From Crotalaria pallida (taxonomy: Eukaryota > Streptophyta > Magnoliopsida > Fabales > Fabaceae), in assembly GCA_037953625.1 (NCBI GenBank), contig CM075654.1, positions 24,545,501 to 24,609,500 on the forward strand: a stretch of 64,000 nt of DNA, written 5' to 3'. Of this stretch, positions 11,885 to 24,007 are shown in pieces. A program made the position numbers and the translations under genes. Below the pieces are notes generated by a model that worked only from the letters and a program-made list of their open reading frames with translations, was not told the origin of the DNA and did not search any database. How positions within the stretch are numbered: position 1 is the first letter of the stretch; every line of letters starts with the position of its first letter.

Positions 11885-12122
11885 TTTATGGGTTGTTTGG
11901 TTGGACGTCCACGAAAGTGATAGTTGGAGAATCTCAGGAATTTGAGAGATAGAAAGCATGCATCATGCCACTATAATTAAAAGAATTAATTATAAATGAA
12001 AATGGCTTGATCATATGTATATGCATGCTACATGTTGTCTGTTATATGTCGATGTTTAAATTCCTGTTATTCTTATTTGATTATGTGAACTGTATTGCTT
12101 ACCCTGATGCCCTTTTTAGGTG

Positions 12123-12608
12123 ATGGCTCGCTATATAGCTTGCATTGAGTTGCGCCCACTCCCTAGTGGAGTGTTGTACTACGAGGACCACAGAGCCACC
12201 TTCGAGGGGGAGGTAGAGTTGACACTCTATCACCCAAACCCTCCGGCTCGTGTCCTTCCTCGTAGGTTCCGCATTCCTATCATCTATACCTTGCATGTGC
12301 CCCCTTTTTACACATACCATGAACCACCCTCGGCTCGACCAACTCGACGTTTTCATAGTTGTCGTTTTAGAGCTGCTACCCGATCCCATCCATCTGCTTC
12401 CCAAGCCATCCGTGAGGAGACTCCTGTTCCTAGTCCGATGAGTCTGATTCATGGGACACCATCTGCTGACCCAGTGCCCAATGGTCGAGCAACGACTCAG
12501 TCGGACGAGGTCGAGGAAGATCCTGAGGAGGCAGAGAGTAAGGGCGAGCCAGTCGAGCACTCCACTGGTAGTCAGTGGGGAGTTGGGGATCCACCGGGCG
12601 ATGCATGA
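12123..12608 (+). CDS. LTR-encoded protein of chromovirus B (161 aa, unknown function)
   Basis: An uninterrupted frame inside the LTR, outside gag-pol, in sense orientation. ATG lies three bases after a splice-acceptor-like AG. The N-terminal 80 residues (RYIACIELRPLPSG, YEDHRA, FEGEVE, PRRFRIPIIYT, HVPPFYTYH) match the frame in LTR D at roughly 60% by eye. The centre is Arg/Pro/Ser-rich. The C-terminus is acidic (EVEEDPEEAE), then HSTGSQW, shared with D as HSTGSDW. No signal peptide, membrane segment, zinc finger or other known domain is visible. It could be an accessory protein made from spliced RNA or a conserved leader frame. Conservation while the surrounding LTR has diverged suggests protein-level selection. 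Confidence 0.6.
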   Translation: MARYIACIELRPLPSGVLYYEDHRATFEGEVELTLYHPNPPARVLPRRFRIPIIYTLHVPPFYTYHEPPSARPTRRFHSCRFRAATRSHPSASQAIREETPVPSPMSLIHGTPSADPVPNGRATTQSDEVEEDPEEAESKGEPVEHSTGSQWGVGDPPGDA

Positions 12609-12858
12609 AATAGATGACTGGGGTGAGGGACGATGGAGCAGCTGCTGGAGACCAGGAGGAGGATCATAGCTGTTGGATGATCATCAGATCGTCTGTGGGA
12701 TTTCTATTTTTTTAAATGTATATATTTTGTATATATTTTTGAGAGATTTCAAAGGGTTGGTCTTTCTTTATATTTTGTCTTTATGGACTTGTTTATGGGA
12801 CTAGTACTTGGACTACGCTGGACTACGTCGATATGATGTACCTTGTTCTACTACTTAT

Positions 12859-12910
<52 letters not shown>

Positions 12911-12997
12911 TGTTTTGATATACAACAGATCAAGGGTACTATTTCGAATGTTTTCCGCTTACTCTGATATTGAAATGCCAAATTTTTGTAAGACTTA

Positions 12998-14240
12998 TGT
13001 TCACTCTCTGACAAGTATACTAGATCGCAAAGTAATATAGTCAATAAGACCATATATCGTCCCTCAGGGATTGCAAATTGTTCAATTAATTTTCACCAAA
13101 GAGTAGTTAAAAGCAAAATCTATAAGTTTCTAACTAAGTAATCAAGATTGATTTGGAATAAAAACAGAAAATAAATAGAATTTGTGAGCGATTTGAGAAA
13201 GATGATAGGAACATGGTTTCATTGTATTGCGTTGTTTATTTATCATGAATCTCTGTTTTGCCCTAAATCATGAACAAATCCCTAAATTGGTAACGATTAG
13301 ATCCCTCTTGTATAATTATCGTTTCTTATTCAGTTAGATAATCCTTAATTCCTTAAGAGATTAAACCATTGAATAATCTTAATTAAGAACAGGGAATTAA
13401 TCATGTTATATAATTACCCAATTGTATCCCTACTTGTTGAATAACTATATTGTTTGAAGACATGGCCTATTCTAATTCCTAATCTCTCAATTGAAGAATT
13501 AGAGATCCAAAACAAGACATAAATTAGCTAGATTTATGAATTGAAAATAAAACACAATCAAACACATGATTTAGAAATGGAAAAACATCAATAAACTAAT
13601 CCATACAAATTCACCAATTCCTAACACAAGGGTTTTAGTTACACATCATGAAAATAAGAACAAAAGCAATAGAAGAATACATGATTACCATGGAAAAGCC
13701 TTGGATCTTCCAACCCTTGATCTTCTCCTCTTCTAAAACTCTCTAAAATTATGTAATCTCCCTCTCTCTCTCTCTAATGACTGCTAATGGCTGTCTAACC
13801 TCATTCTAAAACCTATTTTTAAAAGATAAAACGAAATCCTAATTAATCCCCTGAAAAACGCATCAGAAATCAGCCCAATTGGGCCTTTACGAAGTTCGCG
13901 CGCCTCTGATAGTCCCTTTTTTTAACGATGTGAGTGTGCCTGGGCGCGCTAATCTCCACGCCTGGGCGTGTGACTTTACTTCTAGCTCCGTTTCTCTCCG
14001 TTCTTGCGCCATTTTCAAGGTCCTTTCATCCTCTTTTCAACTCCAATAATATTTTCTTCATTTAAGCTCCAAAAGTACCTGAAACATACCCAAAACGGAT
14101 CAAAACGTTCAAGGGAATAAAATTTCCTAAACTAATTAAAAACTAAACAAAATCTACCTAAAATACTTAAGAAACAAACCAAAACTAAGCAAAAGGGAGT
14201 TAAATTAAGCTCTAAAACATCATATGTTAGACCCAAATCA
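12998..14240 (-). repeat. 3' LTR of the Athila-like element (1243 bp)
   Basis: TGTTCACTC at the left edge and CCCAAATCA at the right edge, matching 22668-24002 closely. It lacks two segments present in the other copy: one near 22850, and one with GCGCGCCTGGGCG-type motifs near 23640-23730. The adjacent CACCCCCAAACTTAG is the polypurine tract on the minus strand. Confidence 0.85.
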
Positions 14241-15795
14241 CACCCCCAAACTTAGCATTTTGCATGTCCCAGGCAAAAGTAAAATAAAAATTCTAAAACA
14301 AAAGACTACCATCCAAATCAAAATGTACAACACCTAATTTAAGACTTTGACTCATCAACACAGCCACATATTTATAAAAGCTATTCACATATCAAAACTT
14401 GGTTAAAGAAACAAAACCAATCAGAACGCAGAACTAGTGAACACTCTCAACCTTTCAGTGTATATCTCTCATGTGTATCAAGGGTATTAACAATTCACTC
14501 AAGTTCATACAATAGTAAAGTGTTACCATATGCTTGACCATAGACCCAAATCTACACTGAAATTATTGAACACATGCAAAAATCAAAAGGTCTTAATTTT
14601 GGTTGTAATGAGGCCATGGTTAAAAGTGTCAGGTGGGATAAAAGAAAGAAGAGATAAAACAAAGGCTAACTCGCAAAAATATTTACAAAAGCAAGTTTCC
14701 CTCAAAAACCATGAATGGGAAATGAATACAATAAAGACTCACTCTCACATCAGGAACATTTTATTCTTCTTTTCTTTTTCAATTTTTTTTCTTTCTATTC
14801 TCTTCCTTTACATTTATTTTTTTTTCTCTTTTTCTTTTCACTTGGAAGATAAATAGAACTCATACACTTTTCACCAATTACTTTCACTTTTCCTTATTCA
14901 TTCTCTCAATTGCTCATTCAAAATTCCCAAGGTACTCACAAAAATAATACAATCGATGCAGGGTACCAAAGAAAAATCATATTTATATCAGGCTCAAAAT
15001 GGGCAACTAAGGGAAAACAGATCCAACAAAAATCTCTGAAGGCTATAAAAACACCATCCTAAATGTCGTAATCATTTTCATGCATGTAATCAATTATCAA
15101 TCTCAAAATGGTCACCGTTCAAGTTCTAGAACATAAAACTAAAGAGAACACACTCATGAAAGAAATAGGGGTCTCAATCAAAATATTCAATAAAATCATA
15201 TACCCCATCAATGTTTAGGCTCAAAATTTCACTAAGCTAAAGTCAGTTCACTAATCTCAAGTTCTGAAAATTTTTGTCAAAATAACCAAATTTCAAAAAT
15301 ATTTACAGCTCAACAAATAAATAACATGAATCAATGAGTCTAATCCTAAACTAAGTATATACACCTATCATCAGAAAATTAATCCTAAGTCTAGAATAAT
15401 CACCTACTCATACCAAGAACACAAACCAACACTAAAAATGGGAGAAAAATTCAGATCTGAAATTTTTTTTATTTTGTCCACTCCCCCAAACTTAGAGGTT
15501 GGCTTGTCCTCAAGCAAACTAAACTAAACATACCTATCGAAAAAATAAAAAATTACATGGAATAAATCTGGAACATTTACTACTTGCATCTGAATAAAAT
15601 AATCAGCACTAACAAAAGTGAGAAAACATTCCCCCAAACTTTATATAAGTCATTAGAAACAAGTGCAAAATTAGCACCTCTAATGGGGAAACATCAACTC
15701 ATATCTGTTACACAAAATATAACTTGATGCAAATAAGTCATTAAACTAGTGCTTGTTTAACGTCACGAGCCTGACGGGTCACCTCTTTTCAGAGG
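14241..15795 (-). other. Non-coding 3' internal region of the Athila-like element
   Basis: No coding similarity is visible. Three polypurine-like motifs occur (complements of CCCCCAAACTT at about 14244, 15484 and 15633), two of them far from the LTR. In a full element pol would lie between protease and this region; here it is deleted. Confidence 0.6.
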
Positions 15796-17961
15796 TTAGG
15801 GTGGTTGCCAAGATCCTTTCAAGGGTAGCACCTTGCTATTCATCCTCTTCTTAATACTCACTCCATTGGAGTGTTGAATGCACATGAGAGGAGCAAAGTT
15901 CTCCGTGGTGATTGGTGGTTTTTCAAAAATTTTAATTATCGTTTGGTCACCATTCACTCGAAGAATTACTTCTCCCCTAGGCACATCAATCACTGCCCCT
16001 GCTGTGGCCAAGAATGGCCGTCCAAAAATTAGAGGAATATTTTCATCCTCTTCTATATCTAAGATCATGAAATCTATGGGCCGGATAAAATCTTTCACCT
16101 TAACCAGAATATCTTCCACCACTCCATATGGGCGGAGGGTGGTTCTATCAGCTAACTGAAGTAATGCTGGGGTAGGCTTAATCTCTCCTAAGTTTAATGC
16201 TTCACAAATAGACAACGACATAATATTAACACTAGCTCCTAAGTCACAGAGAGCCTTACCTGAGTACTCCTTGCCTATGCCAATCGTGAGAGTGAAGCTA
16301 CCTGGGTCCTTCAACTTTGGTGGAAGGTTGGATTTGATGATGCTGCTGCACTTCTCTGCTATCGGGAACATCTCATCAGTGAGCATCCGCTTCTTCTTTG
16401 TCAGCAACTCCTTCATGAATCTCGCGTACATAGGCATTTGTGAGAGTGCCTCTGCAAACGGGATGTTGATCTCCACCTTCCGTAGCATCTCCAAGAATTT
16501 AGAGAATTGCTTCTGGTCGTCCTCTTTCTTCAACCTCTGAGGATAAGGAATCCTCAGAGGTAGTGGTGCTGGTTTGGGTGTGCCTTGCTCTTTCTCTTGA
16601 TCCGCAGGTGGATCCTGCGTCTGTTGCCTTGTATTTGATCATCTTCCACTTGGTTGCTTTGGCCCCTCATCCTTCTTCTCAAGATCAGTTGCATCACCCT
16701 TCTTCTCTGGCTCCTCATACGACTTGCCACTTCGAAGGGTAACCGCCATGCATCGCTCCTTGTTGTTGGTTGCAATCTCTGATATCTGATTATTTATTTG
16801 AGCCAATTGCACCTCCAAGTTGCGAATGCTGACTTCCTGATTGGCGAAATTCACTCTTGCTTTTGCCATAAAGGTATTGGTTGTGCTAGCCATTGCTTCA
16901 AGTCCTTTCTCCCAGTCTTACTTCTGTGGCGGTGATGGATTGGGTGTTGGGCTGTACCCTGAGGTGTGAGACTGATTTGTTGGCCCTGGATTGTAGATAT
17001 TGGAGTACATGTTATTTTTAGGTACTCCATCACCCACAAACTTGGCCTGCTTCTCAATGGTGGCTGAACCCTTTCTAAATTCATATGCACAATCACCATT
17101 CCGGTGACCTCCTCCACAAAAGTCGCACTTCATATTGTTGGATGCAACTGCTACACTGATTTGGCTCATCTACTTCATTAATGCAGCCATTTGTTGTTGC
17201 ATTTGCTTGTTCTGCTCGATCGAGATCTGGGTTTGACTAGAGTCCAGATCATGACTCTTCAGGACGCTCTACTCTACCTGGGTCTTCAATCCTTGACTAC
17301 TGCTGAATGCCATGTTTGCAATAACTTCCTTGGCCTCTTCAACAGTCTTCTTCATCAGCGATCCACCAGCTGCTGCATCAACCAAGCTTTGATTGAATCG
17401 GTTGAGCCCATTATAGAACAATTGAATCTGCTGCCAGTCATGCATAAATGTTGGGCACTTCCTCAGTAGCTGGTTGTAACGCTGCCAAGCTTCATGCAAC
17501 GGCTCGTTGTCCTCTTGCATGAATGAGTGAACGTCTTGCCTCATCTTCGCTTGCATCCCAGATGGAAGAAACTTATCCATGAATTTGGAGACAAGTACTT
17601 TCCAGCTGGACAAACTCCCTGGTGCCTGGTTGTTCACCCAAGTTAGCGCCTCGCCCCTTAGTGAGAGAGGGAACATCCTCATTCTGATGGCCTCGTCCGT
17701 AGCACCCTCGATTTTGAAGAATCCGAGCATGCCCAAGAAGTTGGCGATATGGTCCCTGGGGTCTTGATTCGGCGCACCACTGAACTGATCCTGCATCATG
17801 AGGTGGATGTACTATGGATCAATTGCGAATGCAGTTGCAGTGATGGCTGGCCGGACTATGCTAGAGGCAAGGAAGTCCGGGTCCACGGTTGCATATTCCA
17901 CCAAAGTCTTCCTGGGAGGAGGAGGCGGAGAGGATCCGTGAGATCCTCCTCCTCCAGCCAT
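15796..17961 (-). pseudogene. gag-protease of the Athila-like element, five in-frame stops
   Basis: One unshifted frame runs from a Met before a Gly-rich start (17961) to the stop at 15796-15798. Gag is recognisable from DPRDHIANFLGML, IRMRMFPLSLRG, ALTWVNN, KFMDKFLPS and LHEAWQRYNQLLRKCP, residues typical of Athila/Tat gag. A CX2CX3HX4C knuckle (CDFCGGGHRNGDC) follows. The protease has the active-site variant DLGASVN and LIFGRPFLAT near its end. Stops fall at 17812-17814, 17269-17271, 17170-17172, 16918-16920 and 16639-16641; several could come from C-to-T change in CAG, CAA or CGA codons. No frameshift is needed, so the element moved before decay. It is followed by no RT. Confidence 0.85.
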
Positions 17962-18049
17962 CTTCAATGTTGGTCTTTCCCCTCTTCTAGTGCTGAATTT
18001 TTCTCCCCTTTGCACTTAAATTCACTACAGCATTTTTGGTCTTAGACCA

Positions 18050-18550
18050 CGCTCAAAAACAGTGGTATAAGATCAAAAAACCGTGGCCTAATCTTTATAC
18101 CACGGTTTTCTGTGTGTAGTAGTTGCTGGCGTGGGCTATTCTAATAGGCCACGATTTTTTTATTTTAGGCCACGATTTCATAAAACCGTAGCCTAAAAAA
18201 GTGAACAAACCACGGTTTTATGCATTGCATTTAGTCCACGGTTTTCTTTAGGCCACGGTTTTCTCTACATTTTTTGGCCACGGTTTTATTTACCTCCTTT
18301 TAGCCACGGTTGGTTAAGTGTGGTTTTTCCTTTAAGCCACGGTTTTCCTTCTTTTTTTATGCCACGGTTTTTTTATTTTTTTGCCACGGTTTTCTTACAT
18401 TGTTTTGGCTACGGTTTTCTTTACATTGTTTTGGCCACAGTTTTCTTGTACATCGTTTTGGCCAAAGTTTGTACATCCTTTTGACCACGGTTTTCATTAC
18501 ATTGTTTTGGCCATTTTTTTTTACATCCTTTTGGCCACGGTTTTCTTGAC
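18050..18550. repeat. Subterminal CCACGGTTT repeats, left arm of CACTA
   Basis: More than a dozen copies of CCACGGTTT at intervals of about 20-35 bp, some decayed (CTACGGTTT, CCACAGTTT). The long Phe/Thr-rich frames here are produced by the repeat. Confidence 0.9.
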
Positions 18551-19899
18551 ATTGTTTAAAACCTATTAATGATGAGAATGCAGTTTTTATGTAAACGAAA
18601 TTCATCCATCCTAAAACCAAAAGTACACGGAATATTCATGGGATAAGAAAGAACAATAAAAACGTAAGATCCAAACACAATACTATATTATATATTATAG
18701 TAGTTGAGAATCTTATCAAAATCAAGTTCCAAACAAAACAAGCCAACCCCACCCAAAAATACAAAGGCATACAAGCCTCACATGAATGGCTAGATGGTAG
18801 TAACAAAACAAATACTAATAGTTCTTTTTGACATCATAAAACAACAGGTCAACATCACTCGAACAGTATAAAAAGGATCAGCAAAGCAACTATCGATATG
18901 AAGTATAATCGGATAGAATAGCAAAAATTTCTACATTAATATTCTTCATCATCAATATCTTCATCATGACCTTCCTCTCCAACTTACATGTGTACATAAC
19001 CTTTTTAACCATCCTGTCAGTATTATTCTTCATCATCAATATCTTGAACATAACCTTCCAATCCAACCTACATGTGTGAAAATATAAAATACCATTATGG
19101 CTAATAATAAAAGCAAAGAATAGTAACATATTCGAAACTAGAATCTAACAAAGTTAGTATTTCTTTTATTAGTTCAAGATGCTCTGCACAAACGACCTTT
19201 GTTGGAACCCTTGGTTTCAAATTAACCTGCAGAAATAGTCAAAAGAAATGAAAGGCACAATCAGAAAGAGTGAGTCTTTTAATCTAGTGAGATTGAGCTT
19301 CATCGTTGATTGAAAAAGAAGCTAAAGCTCGACTTAATAATCAAATCAAGGCATGGTTGACATTAACATATTTTGTCATTAGAATTCATGTTTTGATGAG
19401 ATTGAACACATTTTCTGTTAACATAAATATATATTTATTTTATTCTTAAATGAACTATTAGAGATTATTTCAGCTGATCCAACAAAAGCTAAACACCAAT
19501 TTAGCAGTTAAAAAGTCGTGGAAAATTAAAATCCCTTATGAAATGAAGAATGCAAGGGTTTCATATTTAGTCACAAATACTGATCAGTGACTGCTACATG
19601 ATTGCACCATCATAAAAATAAAGAAATATCGGAACCGCATTACAGCTCAGGGAGTATAGACAGACCCCAAGTTCATGCAAAGTTTGCTCAACACGTTTGA
19701 TAGTCCGAAGTCCAGCCGATGAGTTTGCAGCTTGTAACATTTGTTCAAGTGGCACTAACATACCTATTTAGGATGGAAAATTGCCTTTCTCAGGGAAAAA
19801 AAGTTATTTCAAAGATTAGGATGGGGTGAGGTTTTGATAACACAACTGTCAACAACAAAGACAGAGGAAGCATAACTGGAAACCTCCTGTTTAACTTAC

Positions 19900-21475
19900 A
19901 ATGTGAAGAGAAGCTAGTGTAGATGTATTCTCCATTGGTATCATGGGAGGCACAACTGTTGGTGGAAGTAGCACATTTGATGGAGTTACGGTTTCACCAG
20001 GGATAACTCTCTTTATAACATCTGAACCAACATTTGAAGCAATAACCAACTTTGACTCTTCAGCAACCTAAAACACAGAGAAAACCAAACACCTGATGCC
20101 AGTAAGGTTGTGTACAGCCTGTGTATAAACATTTATTTAAATTCCATGACATTTGTTAGGTAATTATAACGGGAAACGATTGATCCAATGAATGACTTTA
20201 GCATATAATTTACTGTCACTAAGCATTATGTGAGTGCACAACTCTAACTTTGTTACCAGTACAAGCCAATAAGTTGTTTAGCAAAAAGAAACAAATACAA
20301 TTTATGGAGATTGTAATAAGAAACACACCCCAGTAATTTTAAGTTCACAAATAGGACTTTAAGACCATAACTAATCAAGTAATTAGAATCAGTTAATTTG
20401 AAACATAATCTTTATCCTTGATGACATGCTCTCCTCTCAACCTGTAGTCATGGGTAACAGAGAAAACCAAACATTAAAAAACTACCTTAGTGGTCGTCCG
20501 CAACTCAGCTATTCTTTTTGCTTCGGCAAGAACCTGTGCAAAAAAGTAGTAGATTATTATATTTTACTGCATAAACATCACTAATTATAGAAGAATAAAA
20601 AGGTCAAAACCTCTTCATCTCTTCGCTCTTGCCGCCTTGTTTGAGACAGTACCAGGGACAGTGCACATTTCCTCTTGATCTCTTGTGAAACATTATATGG
20701 TTCCTACGACGAGGAGGAAGAACAAGTAACTAATACAGAAACAAGATAGTTTTTTGGGAAATGTCCAAATTTGACCCTTCAACCTTGCCTTAAACTTTCA
20801 AAATGTGCAATGAGGTTCCTAAATTCCCAAAAGTGTGTAAATGGCCCAAAGTTGTGCCAAACTTTTGGACAAACAATGTTAAAGTTCAGATTACACACTT
20901 TAAGTTTGCATGATGTACATTTTGATCCTTTAACTTCAACCTTGCGAACCAAAGGGAACTGACAAAGACTTATTCTCAAGTTATCATGAACAATAACAGA
21001 GGTGTACCAATCATAAAAGAATTATCACTATCAATATCAAATAAATAAAAATGAATGCATGATATGAACTCATTTAGCGAAATGCAAGAATGATATCAAC
21101 CTCAATAAACACGCAAAAAAAATAAAAAAAATAGAACCAAACTTCAACAAGCCATATGAAAACAACAGATCATACCTCCTATTTATTGTTATATCATAAA
21201 CAACCTACTCAGCAGAAGAAGCATAAAGGTTACTACATATAACAAGATCACTTTCAAACTATTCCAAAATTATGTTTATAACAATATCAATTACTACTGC
21301 AAAATTTAGTCTTTCCAATATGTTTATGCTCAATATTCTCAGGAAACTAACAGTAACGAAACAAAAAAATCAAATAGGTTTTAAGTATGTTCACATGCTC
21401 AACTAATTATGACCTCTGACTTTTTCTGCAGCTCCCTCAATGCAACATGCACAATCAACAACCGCCATTTTGAGT
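19900..21475 (-). pseudogene. Captured host-gene fragment: four phase-compatible exons inside the CACTA element
   Basis: On the minus strand four exon-like blocks (21475-21414, 20703-20611, 20533-20486, 20067-19900) are bounded by good splice signals, for example GTCGTAG|GAACC, TTGCACAG|GTTC, GTGTTTTAG|GTTG and CACATT|GTAAGT. Their lengths (62, 93, 48 and 168 bp) join in phase to 124 codons without a stop, entering with one base from an earlier exon. The peptide contains KWRLLIVHVALRELQKKSE, EIKRKCALSLVLSQTRRQER, LAEAKRIAELRTTTK and VLLPPTVVPPMIP. A further block at about 19755-19660 (PLEQMLQAANSSAGL) looks coding but does not join in phase. I do not recognise the gene. It looks like exon capture by the transposon. 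Confidence 0.6.
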
Positions 21476-22139
21476 CTGCATCAAACAAGGAGTTTCATCA
21501 AACACTTAATGTGCATCTATCAATCAAAGCAAAAGAAAGTAACCAATAACTCATAATCAAAAAGACTTATAGGAACAAGCCAATGATACAAATCAAACAT
21601 AAACCAGTACAATAGAAGCACAAATTTGTAGAACAAAAAAAAAAGAAGGTGTAGTATATCTAATTACCAAGAAGCCAAAGCAGCCTTGGTGAAGGAGAAT
21701 CGGCTCTACAACAAAAGGGATTGCGAAGAAAGGTGACCTAAGTGCATTGGTCGGTTGTTGTTGTTGGTGGGTTCCGTGGCAGTTCGGGTGTCTGGGTCGC
21801 TACTGGGTCACGTGGTTATTGGCTAACAGTAGAGAAGAGTGGTTGGCGGTGGAGAGAGTAATAGGGTTTTCTAGTGGTCGTCGCCATTCGCCAAGTAACA
21901 AACTGAAGGAGGAAGAGACGCCACTAAGAGGACGATTGCGCCACCGTAAGGGTGTCTTGTCGCTGCCGTCTTGAGGGAGTGCCATATTCATAGAGAGGAG
22001 GTAGCCTGAGTGAGCAGTCCCTTTGATTGGTTTTAATTCATTTTTTGCTTTACTTGGTTGCTATGTATTCTTTCTTCTTTTTAATTTCATTAATTCCCGC
22101 TTGCAATTTTTCTAAGTCCCGCTAAATTTTCAATGATCT

Positions 22140-22490
22140 ATTGCCACGGTTAATTTATCAAATTTATAAACCACACAAAATAAACTGTGGTATAATATAT
22201 TGGCATAATAACCGTGGCCTGAACGAGATTTTTGACCACGGTTTAGAAGTTAATATTAGAAGCCACACAAGTAAAACCGTGGTCTGATATAATTTGTTAA
22301 AAAACTGTGGCCTTTAACATTCCACATTTTGAAAACCGTAGTTTAAAAGGAATAGGCCACGGTTGTGTTAAGTATTGGTTTGGAAAATGAAAAATCTATA
22401 AATTATTGGCCACTTTTGTAAAACCGTGGTATATTTTGTGTTTTGACCACAGTTTTTTGAAAGGAAAAATAAAAGTGTGGTCTAAACTCA
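22140..22490. repeat. Subterminal repeats, right arm of CACTA
   Basis: Copies of AACCGTGG and CCACGGTT, both orientations, in the last 360 bp of the element. Mirrors the left arm. Confidence 0.85.
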
Positions 22491-22643
22491 AAAATGCTGT
22501 AGTGATTAATAAAAATTCCTGCACAAAACAAAAACAAGAGAAAAATTACGCAACACTTGTTGAGACAAGAAACTAACTAAAAATAAATAAATTTCACCTA
22601 AAACTACTACTAAGTACCGAAAATTAATTGAAACGAATTTCAA

Positions 22644-22661
22644 TCCTCGGCAACGGCGCCA
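22644..22661 (-). other. Primer-binding site of the Athila-like element (tRNA-Asp type)
   Basis: On the minus strand it reads TGGCGCCGTTGCCGAGGA, six bases inside the 5' LTR. This matches the 3' end of plant tRNA-Asp, the primer used by Athila/Tat elements. Confidence 0.9.
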
Positions 22662-22667
22662 AAAACT

Positions 22668-24002
22668 TGTTCACTCTCTAGCAAGTATACTAGATCGCAA
22701 AGTAATATAGTCAATAAGACCAGATATCGTCCCTCAGGGATTGCAAATTGTTCAATTAATTTTCACCAAAGAGTAGTTAAAAGCAAAACCTATAAGTTTC
22801 TAACTATGTAATCAAGATTGATTTGGAATAAAAACAGAAAATAAATTAAAAACAGAAAATAAATAGAATTTGTGAGCGATTTGAGAAAGATGTTAGGAAC
22901 ATGGTTTCATTGTATGGCGTTGTTTATTTATCATGAATCTCTGTTTTTCCCTAAATCATGAACAAATTCCTAAATTGGTAACTATTAGATCCCTCTTGTA
23001 TAATTACCGTTTCTTATTCAATTAGATAATCCTGAATTCCTTAAGAGATTAAACCATTGAATAATCTTAATTAAGAATAGGGAATTAATCATGTTATATA
23101 ATTACCCAATTGTATCCCTACTTGTTGAATAACTATATTGTTTGAAGGCATGACCTATTCTAATTCCTAATCTCTCATTAGAGATCCAAAACAAGACATA
23201 AATTAGCTAGATTTATGAATTGAAAATAAAACACAATCAAACACATGATTTAGAAACGGAAAAACATCAATTCATGAAATCAATAAACTAATCCATACAA
23301 ATTCACCAATTCCTAACACAAGGGTTTTAGTTACACATCATGAAAATAAGAACAAAAGTAATAGAAGAATACATGATTACCATGGAAAAGCCTTGGATCT
23401 TCCAATCCTTGATCTTCTCCTCTTCTAAAACTCTCTAAAATTATGTAATCTCCCCCTCTCTCTCTCTAATGACTGCTAATGGCTGTCTAACCTCATTCTA
23501 AAACCTATTTTTATAAGATAAAACGAAATCCTAATTAATCCCCTGAAAAACGCGTCAGAAATCAACCCAATTGGGCCTTTACGAAGTTCGCGCGCCAGGT
23601 CTGATAGTCCATTTTTTAACGATGTGAGCGCGCCTGGGCGCGCTAATCTCCACGCCTGGGCGCGCACCTCTGATGACCCACTTTTTCATGCTGCATGCGC
23701 GCCTGGGCGTGCCATTTGCACGCTTGGGCGTGTGACTTTACTTCTAGCTCCGTTTCTCTCCGTTCTTGCGCCATTTTCAAGGTCCTTTCATCCTCTTTTC
23801 AACTCCAATAATATTTTCTTCATTTAAGCTCCAAAAGTACCTGAAACATACCCAAAACGGATCAAAACGTTCAAGGGAATAAAATTTCCTTAACTAATTA
23901 AAAACTAAACAAAATCTACCTAAAATACTTAAGAAACAAACCAAAACTAAGCAAAAGGGAGTTAAATTAATCTCTAAAACATCATATGTTAGACCCAAAT
24001 CA
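22668..24002 (-). repeat. 5' LTR of the Athila-like element (1335 bp)
   Basis: Pairs with 12998-14240. Ends TGTTCACTC and AATCA, with ACTTA duplication at 24003. It has an extra GC-rich segment with GCGCGCCTGGGCG repeats (about 23630-23730) and a CT microsatellite near 23454-23468. Confidence 0.85.
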
Positions 24003-24007
24003 ACTTA

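Larger units (their letters stand above)
10572..12119 (+). other. Putative leader intron of LTR B (1548 bp)
   Basis: The 5' site reads CTAGAG|GTAAGAGGG and the 3' site CCCTTTTTAG|GTGATG, opening the LTR reading frame three bases later. LTR D has the same two sites in the same order, 1423 bp apart, although the sequence between is barely alignable. Splicing is inferred from the sites only. Confidence 0.5.
9308..12997 (+). mobile_element. 5' LTR of chromovirus B, left segment
   Basis: The LTR starts TGTAACATCCC at 9308, with a TAA microsatellite just inside (about 9336-9379), and is interrupted at 12997 by an Athila-like element. It ends at 24275 with GTTACA, followed by a tRNA-iMet primer site, which fixes its identity and orientation. 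Net length is about 3.96 kb, unusually long. In order it carries a palindrome (10006-10019), a TATA-like box (10148-10156), a stem-loop (10286-10312), a donor (after 10571), palindrome pairs (10984-11084), a hairpin array (11664-11884), an acceptor (12119), an open frame (12123-12608) and a TA microsatellite (about 12862-12908). Confidence 0.85.
18023..22504. mobile_element. Non-autonomous CACTA transposon with captured exons (4.48 kb)
   Basis: Both ends carry the 16-bp inverted repeat CACTACAGCATTTTTG and are flanked by the 3-bp duplication ATT (18020-18022 and 22505-22507), diagnostic of CACTA/EnSpm. Subterminal regions (18050-18550 and 22140-22490) are packed with CCACGGTTT or its complement, presumed transposase-binding repeats. 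No transposase frame is visible. The interior holds spliceable exons of another gene. It inserted in the leader of the Athila-like element. Confidence 0.92.
12998..24002 (-). mobile_element. Complete Athila-like non-autonomous retrotransposon (gag-protease only)
   Basis: Two similar LTRs (12998-14240 and 22668-24002) bound the element, flanked by the perfect 5-bp duplication ACTTA (12993-12997 and 24003-24007). The minus-strand order is 5' LTR at right, primer site 22644-22661, gag and protease (17961-15796), polypurine tract at about 14241-14255, 3' LTR at left. There is no reverse transcriptase, RNase H or integrase; 14241-15795 is non-coding. A CACTA element fills 18023-22504. It must have used enzymes of a relative. 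It splits the 5' LTR of B. Confidence 0.85.

Noticed and set aside
15796..16533. Host aspartic protease gene
   Set aside because: It is in frame with retroelement gag, has the DLGAS motif of Athila/Tat proteases and lies between the two LTRs.
18310..18620. Phe-rich frames resembling membrane proteins
   Set aside because: Produced by CCACGGTTT subterminal repeats of the CACTA element.
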